Source of the DNA: Vampirovibrio chlorellavorus
GTDB taxonomy: Bacteria > Cyanobacteriota > Vampirovibrionia > Vampirovibrionales > Vampirovibrionaceae
DNA length: 64,000 nucleotides
Reading direction: 5' to 3'
NCBI GenBank assembly: GCA_003149345.1
Contig: QFWI01000011.1
Span: 806,001 to 870,000 of the forward strand
Below the pieces are notes generated by a model. The model saw only the letters and a list, made by a program, of their open reading frames with translations. It ran no database searches and had not been told where the DNA came from. Below are positions 23,137 to 33,133 of this stretch, in pieces (position 1 is the first letter of the stretch; the number at the start of each line of letters is the position of its first letter). Made by a program: the position numbers and the translations under genes.

Positions 23137-23316
23137 ATGGTCAAAGCATCTAAAAGTACCCGGGTTTTGATTTCCCTGCCCGAGAAGTTTTTATCGGAAA
23201 TCGATTTGCTGGCCGATGAAGAGCAGCGCTCTCGCAGTGAATTGATTCGCGAAGCCTTGCGGAATTACATCCGTCAGCACGAAGCGGATTCCTACAAGTC
23301 CCAAATCATTGAGTAG
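23137..23316 (+). CDS. Ribbon-helix-helix (CopG-type) DNA-binding protein, paralogue 2
   Basis: A 59-residue protein with the same pattern: RVLISLPEKFLSEIDLLAD then EQRSRSELIREALRNYIRQ, and a short polar tail. AAAGGAG lies about 12 bases upstream of the ATG. It is probably in the same transcript as paralogue 1 (46 bases apart) and could form homo- or heterodimers with it. The region after it, to 23480, holds no gene I can see. Confidence 0.85.
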   Translation: MVKASKSTRVLISLPEKFLSEIDLLADEEQRSRSELIREALRNYIRQHEADSYKSQIIE

Positions 23317-23480
23317 TGTTCCGGTTCAGTGCTTGCCCCGCCAAGGATTCCCGGAAATGGCGGAGGCCGCTTGAATACCGAGAGACTGTCCGGTTTCATA
23401 AAATCTTCTGCCAACCCCAAGTAGTGTTGACCGTGTTTGAACCCTGATTTTTCCGCTCGAAATCCCGTTTGTTGGTTGCC

Positions 23481-24599
23481 CTAATTTTGCCTGCGCAAAA
23501 TCCGATGGATGGCCTCTTGATTTTCGGCGTTGATTGCGGCGTTGTCCTGGTTTTTTTCTGAAAACTGCGAGGGACGGCCCGTGCGCGCCTCGGGTAACAG
23601 TTTTCCCAGAACGGCCAGATCATATTCGGGGTGCATGTAAGCGGTTTTGGGGGTGAGAAGCAGTATCTCCCGGCTCATTTGGCGAGACACTCCGGCAAAG
23701 GCTTGCTGGCTGTCGCTATCGCTGAAGGCGGAGGGCGTCACGTTCCAAAACCGATCGGTCTTGATGGAGCGCACCCAGGAGCCTCCCCATACCATGGGAA
23801 ATTCGGGAGACTCGGCATCGAAGATTTGCATGCGGCTGCGCACAAAGTAACGCATTTGCTTGGGCAGGCCATCCGTGGCCCATTGCTTGACCCAGTCGCT
23901 CACGCTGGTGGACTGGGTGGGGTGGGTGATGTCGAGGTCAGCCTCCACAAAAATAACCCGGGAAATAGCCTTGTTATTGTTGCTGAGTTGTTTGAGCAGG
24001 TAATCCATGGCCAAGGGCTCCGGGCGGCCTGCTTTCACGTAATATTTCATAATCTGGTCGTACACGTGGCCCAACCCCTGCATACGGATTTCATCCACGG
24101 TGTAAATGGGATGGTAAATCCGTGTTTCAGGAACCTTGAGTTCCAGTCGCTGGGCATACTCACGGGCAAAAATCAGGGGCAAGTCCCCAAAAGCTCTCTC
24201 ATTGCCGTGCTTGATGACAGGAAAGACCACAATCCCTGGCAGTGGGGTGTAGGCAACGGGCTTTATAGCGCTTTCCGACGGGATGAATTTACTGATGGCG
24301 GTTTTAAAGCCCCGGGGAGTGTTTGGGGGGCGACTGGCGGGCAGCGCTTCTTGCAAGGAAGCCGGTTGCAGGAACGGTTCAGGCGCTGGGGCCGATTGGG
24401 GGGCGGGTAGTGGTTGGGCCGGGGTCAGGCTGGCGCTGCTTGGCGCCGGGGAGTGATCCAGGGAGGGCAGGGTGCCCTGGCTCCAGCCGGGGGGTGGGCA
24501 GGATAGAAGCACGAACAGGGCCAACGCGAATGCTTGTTTGCCAAAGTTTGTGGCACAAGCGGAATCAAACTTGAACGGATGAGAACACGGAGACGTCAT
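23481..24599 (-). CDS. Secreted protein of unknown function
   Basis: A 372-residue protein started at the ATG at 24599 with GAGG six bases upstream. An N-terminal hydrophobic segment (FALALFVLLSCPPPGWSQ, about 26-43) acts as signal peptide, followed by about 70 residues rich in proline, serine and alanine. The folded part (from about 130) has PLPGIVVFPVIKHG, LPLIFAREYAQRLELKV, VIFVEADLDITHP and FPMVWGGSWVRS. The same domain has no family name I recognise. GIVVFP and the later parts may form an alpha/beta fold. It is divergent from purB, with about 140 bases between them. Confidence 0.7.
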   Translation of the reverse strand: MTSPCSHPFKFDSACATNFGKQAFALALFVLLSCPPPGWSQGTLPSLDHSPAPSSASLTPAQPLPAPQSAPAPEPFLQPASLQEALPASRPPNTPRGFKTAISKFIPSESAIKPVAYTPLPGIVVFPVIKHGNERAFGDLPLIFAREYAQRLELKVPETRIYHPIYTVDEIRMQGLGHVYDQIMKYYVKAGRPEPLAMDYLLKQLSNNNKAISRVIFVEADLDITHPTQSTSVSDWVKQWATDGLPKQMRYFVRSRMQIFDAESPEFPMVWGGSWVRSIKTDRFWNVTPSAFSDSDSQQAFAGVSRQMSREILLLTPKTAYMHPEYDLAVLGKLLPEARTGRPSQFSEKNQDNAAINAENQEAIHRILRRQN

Positions 24600-24740
24600 C
24601 GGGAACCTCGCCTTCAGACCGGTGGACTTTGGGGGTAAAGCAACCACACGCACGGTAAACTGTCTTGATTATGCGCTGTGTCTGGCCCAAAATAATCGGG
24701 AAAATAGTTGATTTTCCCCTAGAAAGTCGGAACCGCCGCC

Positions 24741-26036
24741 ATGATTGAACGCTACACCCTGCCTGAAATGTCGGCCTTGTGGACCCGTGAGGCCATTTTT
24801 AAAACCTGGCTGACCGTAGAATTGGCTGTTTTGCAAGTTCAGGAGGAAATGGGACTGGTGCCCGAAGGGGTTTGCGCCGACGTGCGGTCAAAAGCCCGCT
24901 TTGATATTGCCCGGATTGATGAAATCGAGGCGGAAGTGCGGCACGATGTGATCGCCTTCCTCACCAACCTGGCTGAATCCGTGGGGGAAAACTCTCGCTT
25001 TGTGCATATGGGACTCACCAGCTCCGATCTGCTGGATACGGCCTTGTCCCTGCAAATCCAAGCCTCGGGCTGTCTGGTGCAGGACAAGCTGGCACAGGTC
25101 ATTGAAACCGTCAAGCAAAAAGCCCTGACTCACCGGGATACCGTGATGGTGGGCCGCTCCCACGGCATTCACGGGGAGCCCATTACCTTTGGGCTCAAAT
25201 TGCTGAACTGGCTGGATGAGTTACAGCGCCAGCAACAGCGTTTAACCGATGCCCTGGAGGAAAACCGGGTAGGGCAAATGAGTGGGGCCATGGGCTCTTA
25301 CTCCAACATCGATCCCGCTGTGGAAGCGCGGGTTTGCGCCGTGCTGAACCTGAAGCCCGCTCGCACCTCCACTCAGGTCATTTCCCGGGATTTACACGCA
25401 CAGCTCTTTATGGTGCTGGCCAATCTGGCCACTTCCATTGAAAAGTTTTCCGTGGAGATTCGAGGCCTCCAGAAAACGGACATTCTGGAAGTGGAAGAGG
25501 GCTTTGCCAAAGGGCAAAAAGGCTCTTCGGCCATGCCTCACAAGCGGAACCCGGTCAGCTCGGAGAATTTAACGGGTTTAGCCCGCCTAGTGCGCTCCTA
25601 TGTTACCCCGGCGCTGGAAAACGCCGTATTGTGGCACGAGCGGGACATCAGTCACAGTTCCGTGGAACGGGTCATTTTCCCGGATGTGTTTATCCTGACC
25701 CACTATATGCTCAACCGCTTCAACGGGGTCATGCGGGACTTGGTGGTTCACGCCGACAATATGCGGGCCAACATGAACCGGTTTGGGGGCATTATTTTCT
25801 CCCAGCGGGTCTTGCTCAAGCTGGTAGATAAAGGCATGAGCCGTGAAGACGCTTACCGGCTGACCCAGAAAAACGCGCATGCCGCCTGGAATGTGGCGGG
25901 CGGCGATTTTCGGGCTAATCTGCTGGCCGACCCGGACGTGAGCGGGACGCTGAGCGTTGCGGAGATCGAATCCTGCTTTGATGTGGCCGATTACCTACGA
26001 AATGTGCCAGCCATCTATGAGCGCTTTGGGCTATAG
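24741..26036 (+). CDS. purB: Adenylosuccinate lyase
   Basis: A 431-residue member of the fumarase/aspartase superfamily. Signatures are FVHMGLTSSDLLDTALSLQ, VGRSHGIHGEPITFGLKL with the catalytic histidine, and the mobile loop GSSAMPHKRNP with the catalytic serine. It acts twice in purine synthesis, making AICAR from SAICAR and AMP from adenylosuccinate. Length and order are typical of the short bacterial form. GGAA lies ten bases before the ATG. It is a single-gene unit, with an MscS gene 126 bases downstream on the same strand. Confidence 0.97.
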   Translation: MIERYTLPEMSALWTREAIFKTWLTVELAVLQVQEEMGLVPEGVCADVRSKARFDIARIDEIEAEVRHDVIAFLTNLAESVGENSRFVHMGLTSSDLLDTALSLQIQASGCLVQDKLAQVIETVKQKALTHRDTVMVGRSHGIHGEPITFGLKLLNWLDELQRQQQRLTDALEENRVGQMSGAMGSYSNIDPAVEARVCAVLNLKPARTSTQVISRDLHAQLFMVLANLATSIEKFSVEIRGLQKTDILEVEEGFAKGQKGSSAMPHKRNPVSSENLTGLARLVRSYVTPALENAVLWHERDISHSSVERVIFPDVFILTHYMLNRFNGVMRDLVVHADNMRANMNRFGGIIFSQRVLLKLVDKGMSREDAYRLTQKNAHAAWNVAGGDFRANLLADPDVSGTLSVAEIESCFDVADYLRNVPAIYERFGL

Positions 26037-26162
26037 CCTCAGCCGATGGAGTAATGGCCAAGCTGGTTTGGGTTTGCGTTAATCAAGGCAGCGCTTCTGC
26101 GGTTTTGCTGGCGTGATGAAGCGATAGACTGATGAAGCGATGAGAAGCGATGGAGCGATGGC

Positions 26163-27302
26163 ATGATGCGACTATACATTCCTGATGAAATCCAGGCGGT
26201 GGCCGCTCGGATAATGCCTCTGCTGAACTGGGCCTTGTGGCTGTGGCCGTTATTCTATGTCGCGGCTGGTATCCTGTTGGGTTATGTGGCAGAGCGGATC
26301 ATGCGCAATGCGACCCATCGCCTGTTGAGCCAGGTTTATCCGGCCATGAATGGGTCACTGGATCGCATGTTGACTGGGTTGTTGCCCTGGCTTTTCGGCT
26401 TATGGGGGAGCTATGGGGCCACCTATCAAATGCCCTTTCTCTCGGGGGAGAGCCTTGAAATCATTCGCAAGGCCCTGTTTATTGTGGCCATGCTCATCGC
26501 CATCCGTTTTTCAGGGCGGGTTTCCGTTGCCTTGACCCGCTTTTATCTGGATCATACCCAGGCTTTGAAAGCCCTGCCCAATACCTCTATTTTTGAGAAC
26601 ATTATTCGGTTGCTGGTGTTTTTGTGCGGCTCCATTGTGTTGTTGCAAAGCCTGGGCATATCGGTGTTGCCCCTGATCACCGCTTTGGGGGTCGGCGGTT
26701 TGGCTATTTCCCTGGCTTTGCAGGATACCTTGGCCAATATGTTCGCCGGGATTCAAATGATTCTGGCCCGGCAAATCAAGGTGGGCGATTTTGTGCGTCT
26801 GGAATCAGGGCAAGAGGGCTTTATTCAGGATATTGGCTGGCGGAACACCGTTATTCGTCAACTCAGCAACAATTTGGTGCTGGTGCCCAATTCAAAAATG
26901 TCGTCCACCATCATCACCAACTACGCCTTGCCTTTACCGGAAATGTCCACCCTGGTGGAGGTCAGGGTGGGCTATGCCAGCGATTTGCAGCAGGTGGAAA
27001 CGATCATCCAAAGCGCGGCCAAAGAAGTCTTGCAACGCACCAAGGGGGCGGTGAACGATTTTGACCCGTTTATTCGGTACCACACTTTCGGAGAGTCCGG
27101 CATTGGCCTGACGGTTATTTTACGGATTCACGGCTTTGAGGATCAGTACCTGATCAAGCATGAGTTTATCAAAGCGCTGCATCGGCGCTTTCGGCAGGAG
27201 GGGATTGAGATTCCCTTTCCCCGGCGGGTGGTGCATCTGGAGTCGCCGCTTCCTTCGGCAGTTCTGGCCCCCGATGGGGCACAGTCAGGACGCTCTGCCT
27301 AG
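26163..27302 (+). CDS. Small-conductance mechanosensitive channel, MscS family
   Basis: A 379-residue protein with four or five hydrophobic helices. The pore-lining helix TM3 is ALGVGGLAISLALQDTLANM (about 173-192), and the beta domain follows with IKVGDFVRLES, GFIQDIGWRNTVIR and LVLVPNSKMSSTIITNY. The C-terminal alpha/beta domain is complete (FPRRVVHL). It opens under membrane tension to release osmolytes and protects against hypo-osmotic shock. Two extra N-terminal helices place it in the YbdG/YnaI-like size class. GGAG precedes the start at seven bases. The leader contains several copies of (GA)AGCGAT (see findings). Confidence 0.92.
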   Translation: MMRLYIPDEIQAVAARIMPLLNWALWLWPLFYVAAGILLGYVAERIMRNATHRLLSQVYPAMNGSLDRMLTGLLPWLFGLWGSYGATYQMPFLSGESLEIIRKALFIVAMLIAIRFSGRVSVALTRFYLDHTQALKALPNTSIFENIIRLLVFLCGSIVLLQSLGISVLPLITALGVGGLAISLALQDTLANMFAGIQMILARQIKVGDFVRLESGQEGFIQDIGWRNTVIRQLSNNLVLVPNSKMSSTIITNYALPLPEMSTLVEVRVGYASDLQQVETIIQSAAKEVLQRTKGAVNDFDPFIRYHTFGESGIGLTVILRIHGFEDQYLIKHEFIKALHRRFRQEGIEIPFPRRVVHLESPLPSAVLAPDGAQSGRSA

Positions 27303-27410
27303 CGGCCTTCTGTCCGTCAGCGGGGGTATTTTCACAGAAGGGTCTTGCGTCAATTTTCAGGTTAGCGTTTATGATAATCACTACCAGTTGTCTGTTTGAG
27401 GAGAATGGGG

Positions 27411-29606
27411 ATGATGACACCGCCATTGAGCAAGGTTGATTTGCGGGTCTATCCGGGGAGTTCATACCCCCTGGGAGCGACCTGGGATGGCATGGGTGTC
27501 AATTTTGCCCTGTTTTCCGAGTACGCGGAAGCGGTGGAGCTGTGCCTGTTTGACTCCATCGATGATACCGTCGAGTCCAAGCGGGTGTTGCTGCTGGAGT
27601 ATTCGGATCATGTCTGGCATGGTTACTTTCCTGATTTGAGACCGGGCCAGTTGTACGGATACCGGGTGTATGGCCCCTGGAACCCTTTGGAGGGGCATCG
27701 ATTCAACCCGAACAAGCTGCTACTGGATCCTTACGCCAAGTCGGTGGTGCGCCTGGAGCGCTGGAACGACGCCCTGTTTGGGTACCAAATCCCGGATCCT
27801 CACCGTAGCAGTACCTTTGCCGACACCGATCTGTTGATGGACACACGGGACAGCGCCCCGTTTGCCCCGCTGGCCGCCGTGGTGGACGATTCCTTCGTGT
27901 GGGGAAACGATAAGCCCTTGCGCACCCCCTGGCACAAGACGATTATCTATGAGGCGCACGTCAAGGGCCTGACCATGCGTCATCTCAAGGTACCGGAGCA
28001 TTTGCGGGGCACCTATGCCGCCCTGGGCAGTGAGCCGGTCATTGAGCATTTGCTGGATTTAGGAGTGACGGCGGTGGAACTGCTGCCGGTGCATCAGCAC
28101 GTGGACGATCACTTCCTGAAAACCCGGGGCCTGAGCAATTACTGGGGCTATAATACGCTGGCTTACTTTGCCCCGGAGTTGCGCTACAGCGCCCAGAAAA
28201 ACAACCCGGAAGATCCTATTCTGGAGTTCAAGACCATGGTGCGCTCCCTGCATGCGGCAGGCATCGAGGTCATTCTGGATGTGGTTTACAACCACACTTG
28301 CGAAGGCAACCATCTGGGGCCAACTCTCAGCTTTAAAGGCATTGACAACCGCAGTTATTACAAGCAGGTGGAGGAAGAACCTCGCTTTTACATGGATTAT
28401 ACCGGTTGCGGCAACACGCTGAATGTCAGCCATCCCCGGGTGATTCAACTGATTATGGACAGTTTGCGCTATTGGGTGCTGGAGATGCACGTGGACGGTT
28501 TTCGCTTTGACCTGGCCTCCACCCTGGGCCGGGATGTGCATTATGTGGACAAGCTGGGCTCCTTTTTTGATGTGATTCATCAAGACCCGGTTCTGTGCCA
28601 GACCAAGCTGATTGCCGAGCCCTGGGATCTGGGAGAGGGGGGCTATCAGGTCGGTAATTTTCCGGTGCTGTGGACGGAATGGAACGGCAAATACCGGGAC
28701 GCGGCCCGTTCCTTCTGGAAGGGCGACCCGGGGACCCTCAGCGAGATGGCCACCCGGATTGCGGGCAGCAGCGATTTATATTCGGAGAAAGATCCGCATG
28801 CCAGTATTAATTTTTTGACATCGCATGACGGGTTTACTTTGCACGATTTGGTGAGTTACAACCAGAAACACAACGAGGCCAACGGGGAAGGCAACCGGGA
28901 CGGGGATAACCACAACCACAGCTGGAACTGCGGTGTGGAAGGGGAGACTGACGATGCGCGAATCAATGCCCTGCGCTTCCAGCAGAAGCGGAATTTAATG
29001 GCGACCTTGCTGCTCTCTTTGGGGGTGCCCATGATTGCGGCTGGCGATGAGCTGAGCCGCACCCAGCAAGGGAATAACAATGCTTACTGTCAGGACAACG
29101 CCATTAGTTGGCTGGACTGGGAGCTGACCGAGCCGGAGAAAAACTTTTACCAGTTTGTGAAGCAACTCATTCGCATTCGCAAGGAAAACCCTGTTTTTCA
29201 GCGCCGCAAGTTTTTTATCGGGCTGACTTCCAAGGCCTACAACATCAAGGATGTGATTTGGTACAACGTCCAGGGCCTGGAAATGTCGGAGGCGGACTGG
29301 CATGATCCCCAAGCATTGTGGATGGGGGCCTTGTTGAATGGTTCCGCCATTAATGAACTCGACGAAAAAGGCAATCCTGTGGCAGGCAGTACTTTTTTGC
29401 TGGTGCTGAACGCATCGCATAAGCCGGTCGCCTTTCACCTGCCCAGGTTAAATCGGGGCGACGCCTGGATTCAGTTGTTTGATACGGCCTCATCGGAACA
29501 GTTGCCGGATGATACCGAGGCGAGAGAGGACGAAGCCTTGTATTGTGGAGACGCTGTTTACAGGCTTCAGGCCCGCAGCCTGGTTCTATTCCGGCTAAAG
29601 CGTTAA
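27411..29606 (+). CDS. glgX: Glycogen debranching enzyme (isoamylase type)
   Basis: A 731-residue GH13 enzyme. An N-terminal CBM48 domain (PGSSYPLGATWDGMGVNFAL) is followed by the TIM barrel: VILDVVYNHT (region I), VDGFRFDLAST with the nucleophile aspartate, LIAEPWDLG with the acid glutamate, and NFLTSHDGFTLHDLVSYN. It hydrolyses alpha-1,6 branches in glycogen after phosphorylase action. I start it at the ATG at 27411, with GAGGAG seven bases upstream, not at the TTG at 27396. No other glycogen gene is next to it, though phosphoglucomutase at 49072 acts in the same pathway. Confidence 0.95.
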   Translation: MMTPPLSKVDLRVYPGSSYPLGATWDGMGVNFALFSEYAEAVELCLFDSIDDTVESKRVLLLEYSDHVWHGYFPDLRPGQLYGYRVYGPWNPLEGHRFNPNKLLLDPYAKSVVRLERWNDALFGYQIPDPHRSSTFADTDLLMDTRDSAPFAPLAAVVDDSFVWGNDKPLRTPWHKTIIYEAHVKGLTMRHLKVPEHLRGTYAALGSEPVIEHLLDLGVTAVELLPVHQHVDDHFLKTRGLSNYWGYNTLAYFAPELRYSAQKNNPEDPILEFKTMVRSLHAAGIEVILDVVYNHTCEGNHLGPTLSFKGIDNRSYYKQVEEEPRFYMDYTGCGNTLNVSHPRVIQLIMDSLRYWVLEMHVDGFRFDLASTLGRDVHYVDKLGSFFDVIHQDPVLCQTKLIAEPWDLGEGGYQVGNFPVLWTEWNGKYRDAARSFWKGDPGTLSEMATRIAGSSDLYSEKDPHASINFLTSHDGFTLHDLVSYNQKHNEANGEGNRDGDNHNHSWNCGVEGETDDARINALRFQQKRNLMATLLLSLGVPMIAAGDELSRTQQGNNNAYCQDNAISWLDWELTEPEKNFYQFVKQLIRIRKENPVFQRRKFFIGLTSKAYNIKDVIWYNVQGLEMSEADWHDPQALWMGALLNGSAINELDEKGNPVAGSTFLLVLNASHKPVAFHLPRLNRGDAWIQLFDTASSEQLPDDTEAREDEALYCGDAVYRLQARSLVLFRLKR

Positions 29607-29852
29607 GCGGGGCCTTACCGGAAGTCCGGCCCACTGATCTCAGAATAATCTCAGGCCATGCGCAACGCCCAGATCGCCTGCGGGTACTTTGGACCGCCCT
29701 GTTTGCCAAAGTCCAAGGGCAAACCATCGGGCTAGCGGAATGGTCAGTCCAATGGGCATGCAGGACTGTCATTCCGGTCAGGACTGCCATTGATGCAGGC
29801 AAGCGCCTGTCGCTCAGCGCCCAGAGGCTCCTGTTATTTCGCCGGCTGTTAA
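29607..29852. other. Intergenic region between convergent genes
   Basis: About 245 bases between glgX and the convergent gene ending at 29853. I find no convincing terminator, RNA gene or coding frame; long frames on the minus strand here run through glgX and are shadows. Confidence 0.4.
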
Positions 29853-30470
29853 TTACGTTTTTCGGTAGAAACCGAATTGAACCGGTTTGAACCGGGAAAG
29901 TTCGTATTCCAGCGTTTCTTTGGCCCGAACGGCCTCATCCAGCTTCTTTTTCAGGCTGTCGTTCTCGCTTTTGCAACGAATCAACTCAACCACCACTTCG
30001 TCCAGCCCTGACAACTTGTCATCGAGCAGACGGGATAAATCCTTGAGAATGCCTTCTTTGACCTGGCTGACCGCCTCGACCATCACCGTAATGTTGTCTT
30101 TGCCGCCAGCCGCGTTTCGCAGCGACTGACTGCTTCCTCCGGTCATGGGAGACATGTACCCGCTCTTGCCCGTAGCGCTGATGGCTTCTTCCTCTTGCTT
30201 CGGGGAGGGTGTTTGTCCAGATGGAATCTTGTTAATGCTGATGGGCTGGGTCAACCCCTCGGTCAGTTCACCGGATTTTTTAAGCTCCCTGGCCTTCTTG
30301 ATGGCTTCAATATCCCGGTGGGTAAAGATAATCCGGCCTGTTTTTTCATCTTTTCGGGGGCTAAGGCCGAGAGTTTGAACGAAACTCATCAGTTCCCGTT
30401 CCTCCAGCCCTAAAAGCTCCATTACATAGCTCAGGGTGTAAGGAAAGTCGTCGGTCGTCAGGGGCGTCAT
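29853..30470 (-). CDS. MerR-like helix-turn-helix protein with coiled-coil tail
   Basis: A 205-residue protein. The first 70 residues (FPYTLSYVMELLGLEERELM, RKDEKTGRIIFTHRDIEAIK) follow the MerR-type winged-helix pattern: a helix, a wing with GRIIFTHRDI, and a further helix. After a polar linker, residues about 130-200 form a likely coiled coil (DLSRLLDDKLSGLDEVV, KKKLDEAVRAKETLEYEL). There is no effector domain, so it is more like the DNA-anchored or RacA-like type than a metal sensor. The function is unknown. It is divergent from ftsH, 360 bases away. Confidence 0.65.
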   Translation of the reverse strand: MTPLTTDDFPYTLSYVMELLGLEERELMSFVQTLGLSPRKDEKTGRIIFTHRDIEAIKKARELKKSGELTEGLTQPISINKIPSGQTPSPKQEEEAISATGKSGYMSPMTGGSSQSLRNAAGGKDNITVMVEAVSQVKEGILKDLSRLLDDKLSGLDEVVVELIRCKSENDSLKKKLDEAVRAKETLEYELSRFKPVQFGFYRKT

Positions 30471-30830
30471 GGTCTCTCTAACCTGTATTTAAAGCTCAAC
30501 ACGCTCTATAGTAACACAATGCCAGTCAGTGACCAATACGATGCGGGCAATTTTAACCACTTGAAGGAAATCCAGGCCGGATGGACGTTCGGGCAGGTGC
30601 GGCACTTTTTTAGAGACCCACTATGATATAATGCCAGTGTATGTTTTTGGTGCGCTCCGCTCCTTTTAACAGCAAGAGCATGGAGAGGAAATGGTTTTTC
30701 AGGCACCTTGCCTGCAATGATTTTGCTTTTCAAGACAAGACTTTTCCCCCATGTTGTGAGTTTCTGATTTCCGGTTCAGGCCAAACAGTTTTAGTTCAAA
30801 AATTTGTCAGGGAGCAGCTTTAGTGGCTTT
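30471..30830 (+). promoter_or_regulatory. Long leader and -10 box upstream of ftsH
   Basis: An exact TATAAT at 30626-30631 gives a predicted leader of about 190 bases before the ATG at 30831. The leader contains an in-frame but doubtful 60-codon frame (30641-30823) and a nine-codon frame after GAGAGG at about 30685. I see no known riboswitch or RNA thermometer in it. Confidence 0.4.
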
Positions 30831-33014
30831 ATGAAAAAGAAAGATCAAACTATCGGCATTGGCATTATGGTCATCCTGCTTTTGCTGGCGCTTTTTATCA
30901 CGCCCATGCTCAAGGGAGAGGTTCTCATTCCCTCCCAGGTGACCTTCAATGACTTTCTGGAGCTGGTCAAGTCCCGTGAAATTGTCCGGGTGGAAATTCG
31001 TGACAACGGGGCCACTGGCTATAACGCCCTGGCTGTGAAGGCTCTGGAGTCCAAGGCGGAGTCCCAATCCGTCAATTGGCGGACGGGCACTGCCGGGATT
31101 GGCTCAGAAGCTGGTTTAGAAAAATCATCGACAGCCCTACCCGCTGGGAGTAAGTCTGCTGAGGGCAAAACGGAAGCGGTCTCCAAACCTTTAAGCACGC
31201 CTTCAAAGGGTGTGGCTGTCACCCCTGCGCCCGAAACCGCAGCGGCACCTGTCGCAAGCCCGGAAAAGTCCCAGGCGCTTCCCCAGGCGGAGGGACTGGT
31301 TTCCAAAAATCGCCCCATTCAGTATCAGGTCATTTTGCCGGAAAGTGGGGCCGGGGTGAATCTGTTGGTGCCCACCTTGCAGCAACATAACGTCCCGTTC
31401 TCATTCGCTAAGCGGGAGAATGACAGTTTTTGGCTGACCACCCTGACCACTGTGTTCGTGCCCATTATCTTTTTGGGCATACTGCTGATGATCCTGCGCA
31501 ATGCCCAGGGCGGCGGCTCTCAAGCCCTGTCTTTCGGCAAAAGCCGGGCCAAAATGTCCATGGACAGCAAGGTCAAGGTCACTTTTAACGATGTGGCTGG
31601 GATTGATGAGGCCAAGGCCGAGCTGGAAGAGGTGGTGGATTTCCTGAAAAACGGGGAACGCTACCAAAAGCTGGGCGCCAAAATTCCCAAGGGCGTTTTG
31701 CTGGTGGGTTCACCGGGTACCGGTAAAACCTTGCTGGCCAAAGCGGTGGCCGGTGAAGCGGGGGTTCCCTTCTTCAGCATTTCCGGTTCGGATTTTGTGG
31801 AAATGTTTGTGGGCGTGGGCGCCAGCCGGGTTCGGGATTTGTTCGAGCAGGCCAAAAAGCACGCTCCCTGTATCATTTTTATGGATGAAATCGATGCCGT
31901 CGGTCGCCAGCGGGGCGCTGGCATGGGCGGTGGTCACGATGAGCGTGAGCAAACCCTGAACCAGTTGCTGGTGGAAATGGACGGGTTTGATCCGCATTCC
32001 GGCATTATCGTGTTGGCCGCTACCAACCGGCCGGACATTCTGGACAACGCGCTCCTGCGTCCGGGACGTTTTGACCGGCAGGTCATGATCGATCGTCCTG
32101 ACGTACAGGGTCGTGAGCAGATTTTAAAAGTGCATGCCAAAGGCAAGCCCTTGGCCAGCGATGTGGATCTCAAGCTGTTGGCCAAGCGCACGCCGGGCTT
32201 TACCGGTGCCGATCTGGCTAACCTGCTGAATGAAGGCGCTTTGCTGGCCGCTCGCCAGAACAAGGAAGTCATTCACCAGATCGATATTGAGAATTCCATC
32301 GACAAGGTGCTGGCCGGTGCCGAGAAGAAGAACAAGATTATGTCCGAGAAGGACAAGGAGTTGACCGCTTATCATGAAGTGGGTCACGCCTTGGTGGCTG
32401 TTCTCACGCCGGATAGTGACCCGTTGCGCAAGGTAACCATTATCCCTCGGGGGATGGCGCTGGGCTTGACCTGGACCATGCCTGAGGATGACAAGGTACA
32501 CATGTCCAAAAAGCAGATTCTGGCTCGCATTGCCGTGGCTCTGGGTGGCCGGGTGGCCGAAGAAGTGGTCTATCAGGATGTAACCACTGGAGCCAGCAAC
32601 GATCTGGAGAAAGTCAGCTCCATGGCCCGCCGCATCGTCACCGTTTACGGGATGAACGAGAAACTGGGCCCCATTACCTACGGTAAGCAGAACGAGCATA
32701 TGTTCATGGGCCGGGATTTCGGTAGTGAGCGCAATTACGGCGAAGAAGTGGCTGCCTTGATCGACCGGGAAGTCAAAACCCTGGTGGAAGAGCTCTACGA
32801 TCAAGTGCGGGCTATGCTGATTGAAAACCGGGATGTCATGGACGCCATCGTCAAGGTGCTTTTAGAGAAAGAAACCCTGGACGATGTGGAGTTCAAGGCC
32901 ATTATGGATGATGTGGTTCACGCCCGTGGCAATGGCAGTGGTCAAAAAGGCCAGCCCAAGCTGGACCCGGTGGATCATGAGCATGAGATTCCCCTGGTGG
33001 TTCAGCCGGACTAA
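30831..33014 (+). CDS. ftsH: ATP-dependent zinc metalloprotease FtsH
   Basis: A 727-residue membrane AAA+ protease. Two N-terminal helices ([20 protein letters not shown] and [16 protein letters not shown]) enclose the periplasmic domain. The AAA module has Walker A GSPGTGKT (from about residue 293), Walker [13 protein letters not shown] and a second region of homology with RPGRFDRQV; the peptidase zinc site is HEVGH at about 515. FtsH degrades misfolded membrane proteins and short-lived regulators. It is about 90 residues longer than usual: the periplasmic loop contains a low-complexity Ala/Pro/Ser/Lys segment at about 66-150. I start at ATG 30831; a TTG at 30804 is also open. Terminator-like hairpin at 33033-33064. 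Confidence 0.97.
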   Translation: MKKKDQTIGIGIMVILLLLALFITPMLKGEVLIPSQVTFNDFLELVKSREIVRVEIRDNGATGYNALAVKALESKAESQSVNWRTGTAGIGSEAGLEKSSTALPAGSKSAEGKTEAVSKPLSTPSKGVAVTPAPETAAAPVASPEKSQALPQAEGLVSKNRPIQYQVILPESGAGVNLLVPTLQQHNVPFSFAKRENDSFWLTTLTTVFVPIIFLGILLMILRNAQGGGSQALSFGKSRAKMSMDSKVKVTFNDVAGIDEAKAELEEVVDFLKNGERYQKLGAKIPKGVLLVGSPGTGKTLLAKAVAGEAGVPFFSISGSDFVEMFVGVGASRVRDLFEQAKKHAPCIIFMDEIDAVGRQRGAGMGGGHDEREQTLNQLLVEMDGFDPHSGIIVLAATNRPDILDNALLRPGRFDRQVMIDRPDVQGREQILKVHAKGKPLASDVDLKLLAKRTPGFTGADLANLLNEGALLAARQNKEVIHQIDIENSIDKVLAGAEKKNKIMSEKDKELTAYHEVGHALVAVLTPDSDPLRKVTIIPRGMALGLTWTMPEDDKVHMSKKQILARIAVALGGRVAEEVVYQDVTTGASNDLEKVSSMARRIVTVYGMNEKLGPITYGKQNEHMFMGRDFGSERNYGEEVAALIDREVKTLVEELYDQVRAMLIENRDVMDAIVKVLLEKETLDDVEFKAIMDDVVHARGNGSGQKGQPKLDPVDHEHEIPLVVQPD

Positions 33015-33032
33015 CGCATTTTTGAACTCGCA

Positions 33033-33064
33033 GGGGGCGTTTCTGACCGGAAGCGCCCCTTTGC
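33033..33064 (+). terminator. Terminator-like hairpin after ftsH
   Basis: GGGGGCGTTTC, short loop, GGAAGCGCCCC, followed by TTTGCTTT; imperfect stem and short T-run. Confidence 0.55.
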
Positions 33065-33133
33065 TTTGCAAGCGGCTGCCTTTCCACTATGATGGAAAGC
33101 ACTGATAGCGGTTATAGGAAGAGATCCCTGCCC

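Noticed and set aside
24669..24685. 15-base match (ATTATGCGCTGTGTC) shared with about 46108
   Set aside because: One or two such matches are expected by chance in 64 kb, and no longer homology surrounds them.
29350..29802. 150-codon minus-strand frame at the glgX 3' end
   Set aside because: Largely antisense to glgX with arginine/proline/cysteine-rich shadow composition.
30641..30823. 60-codon frame in the ftsH leader
   Set aside because: Poor ribosome site and no coding look; kept only as part of the leader description.
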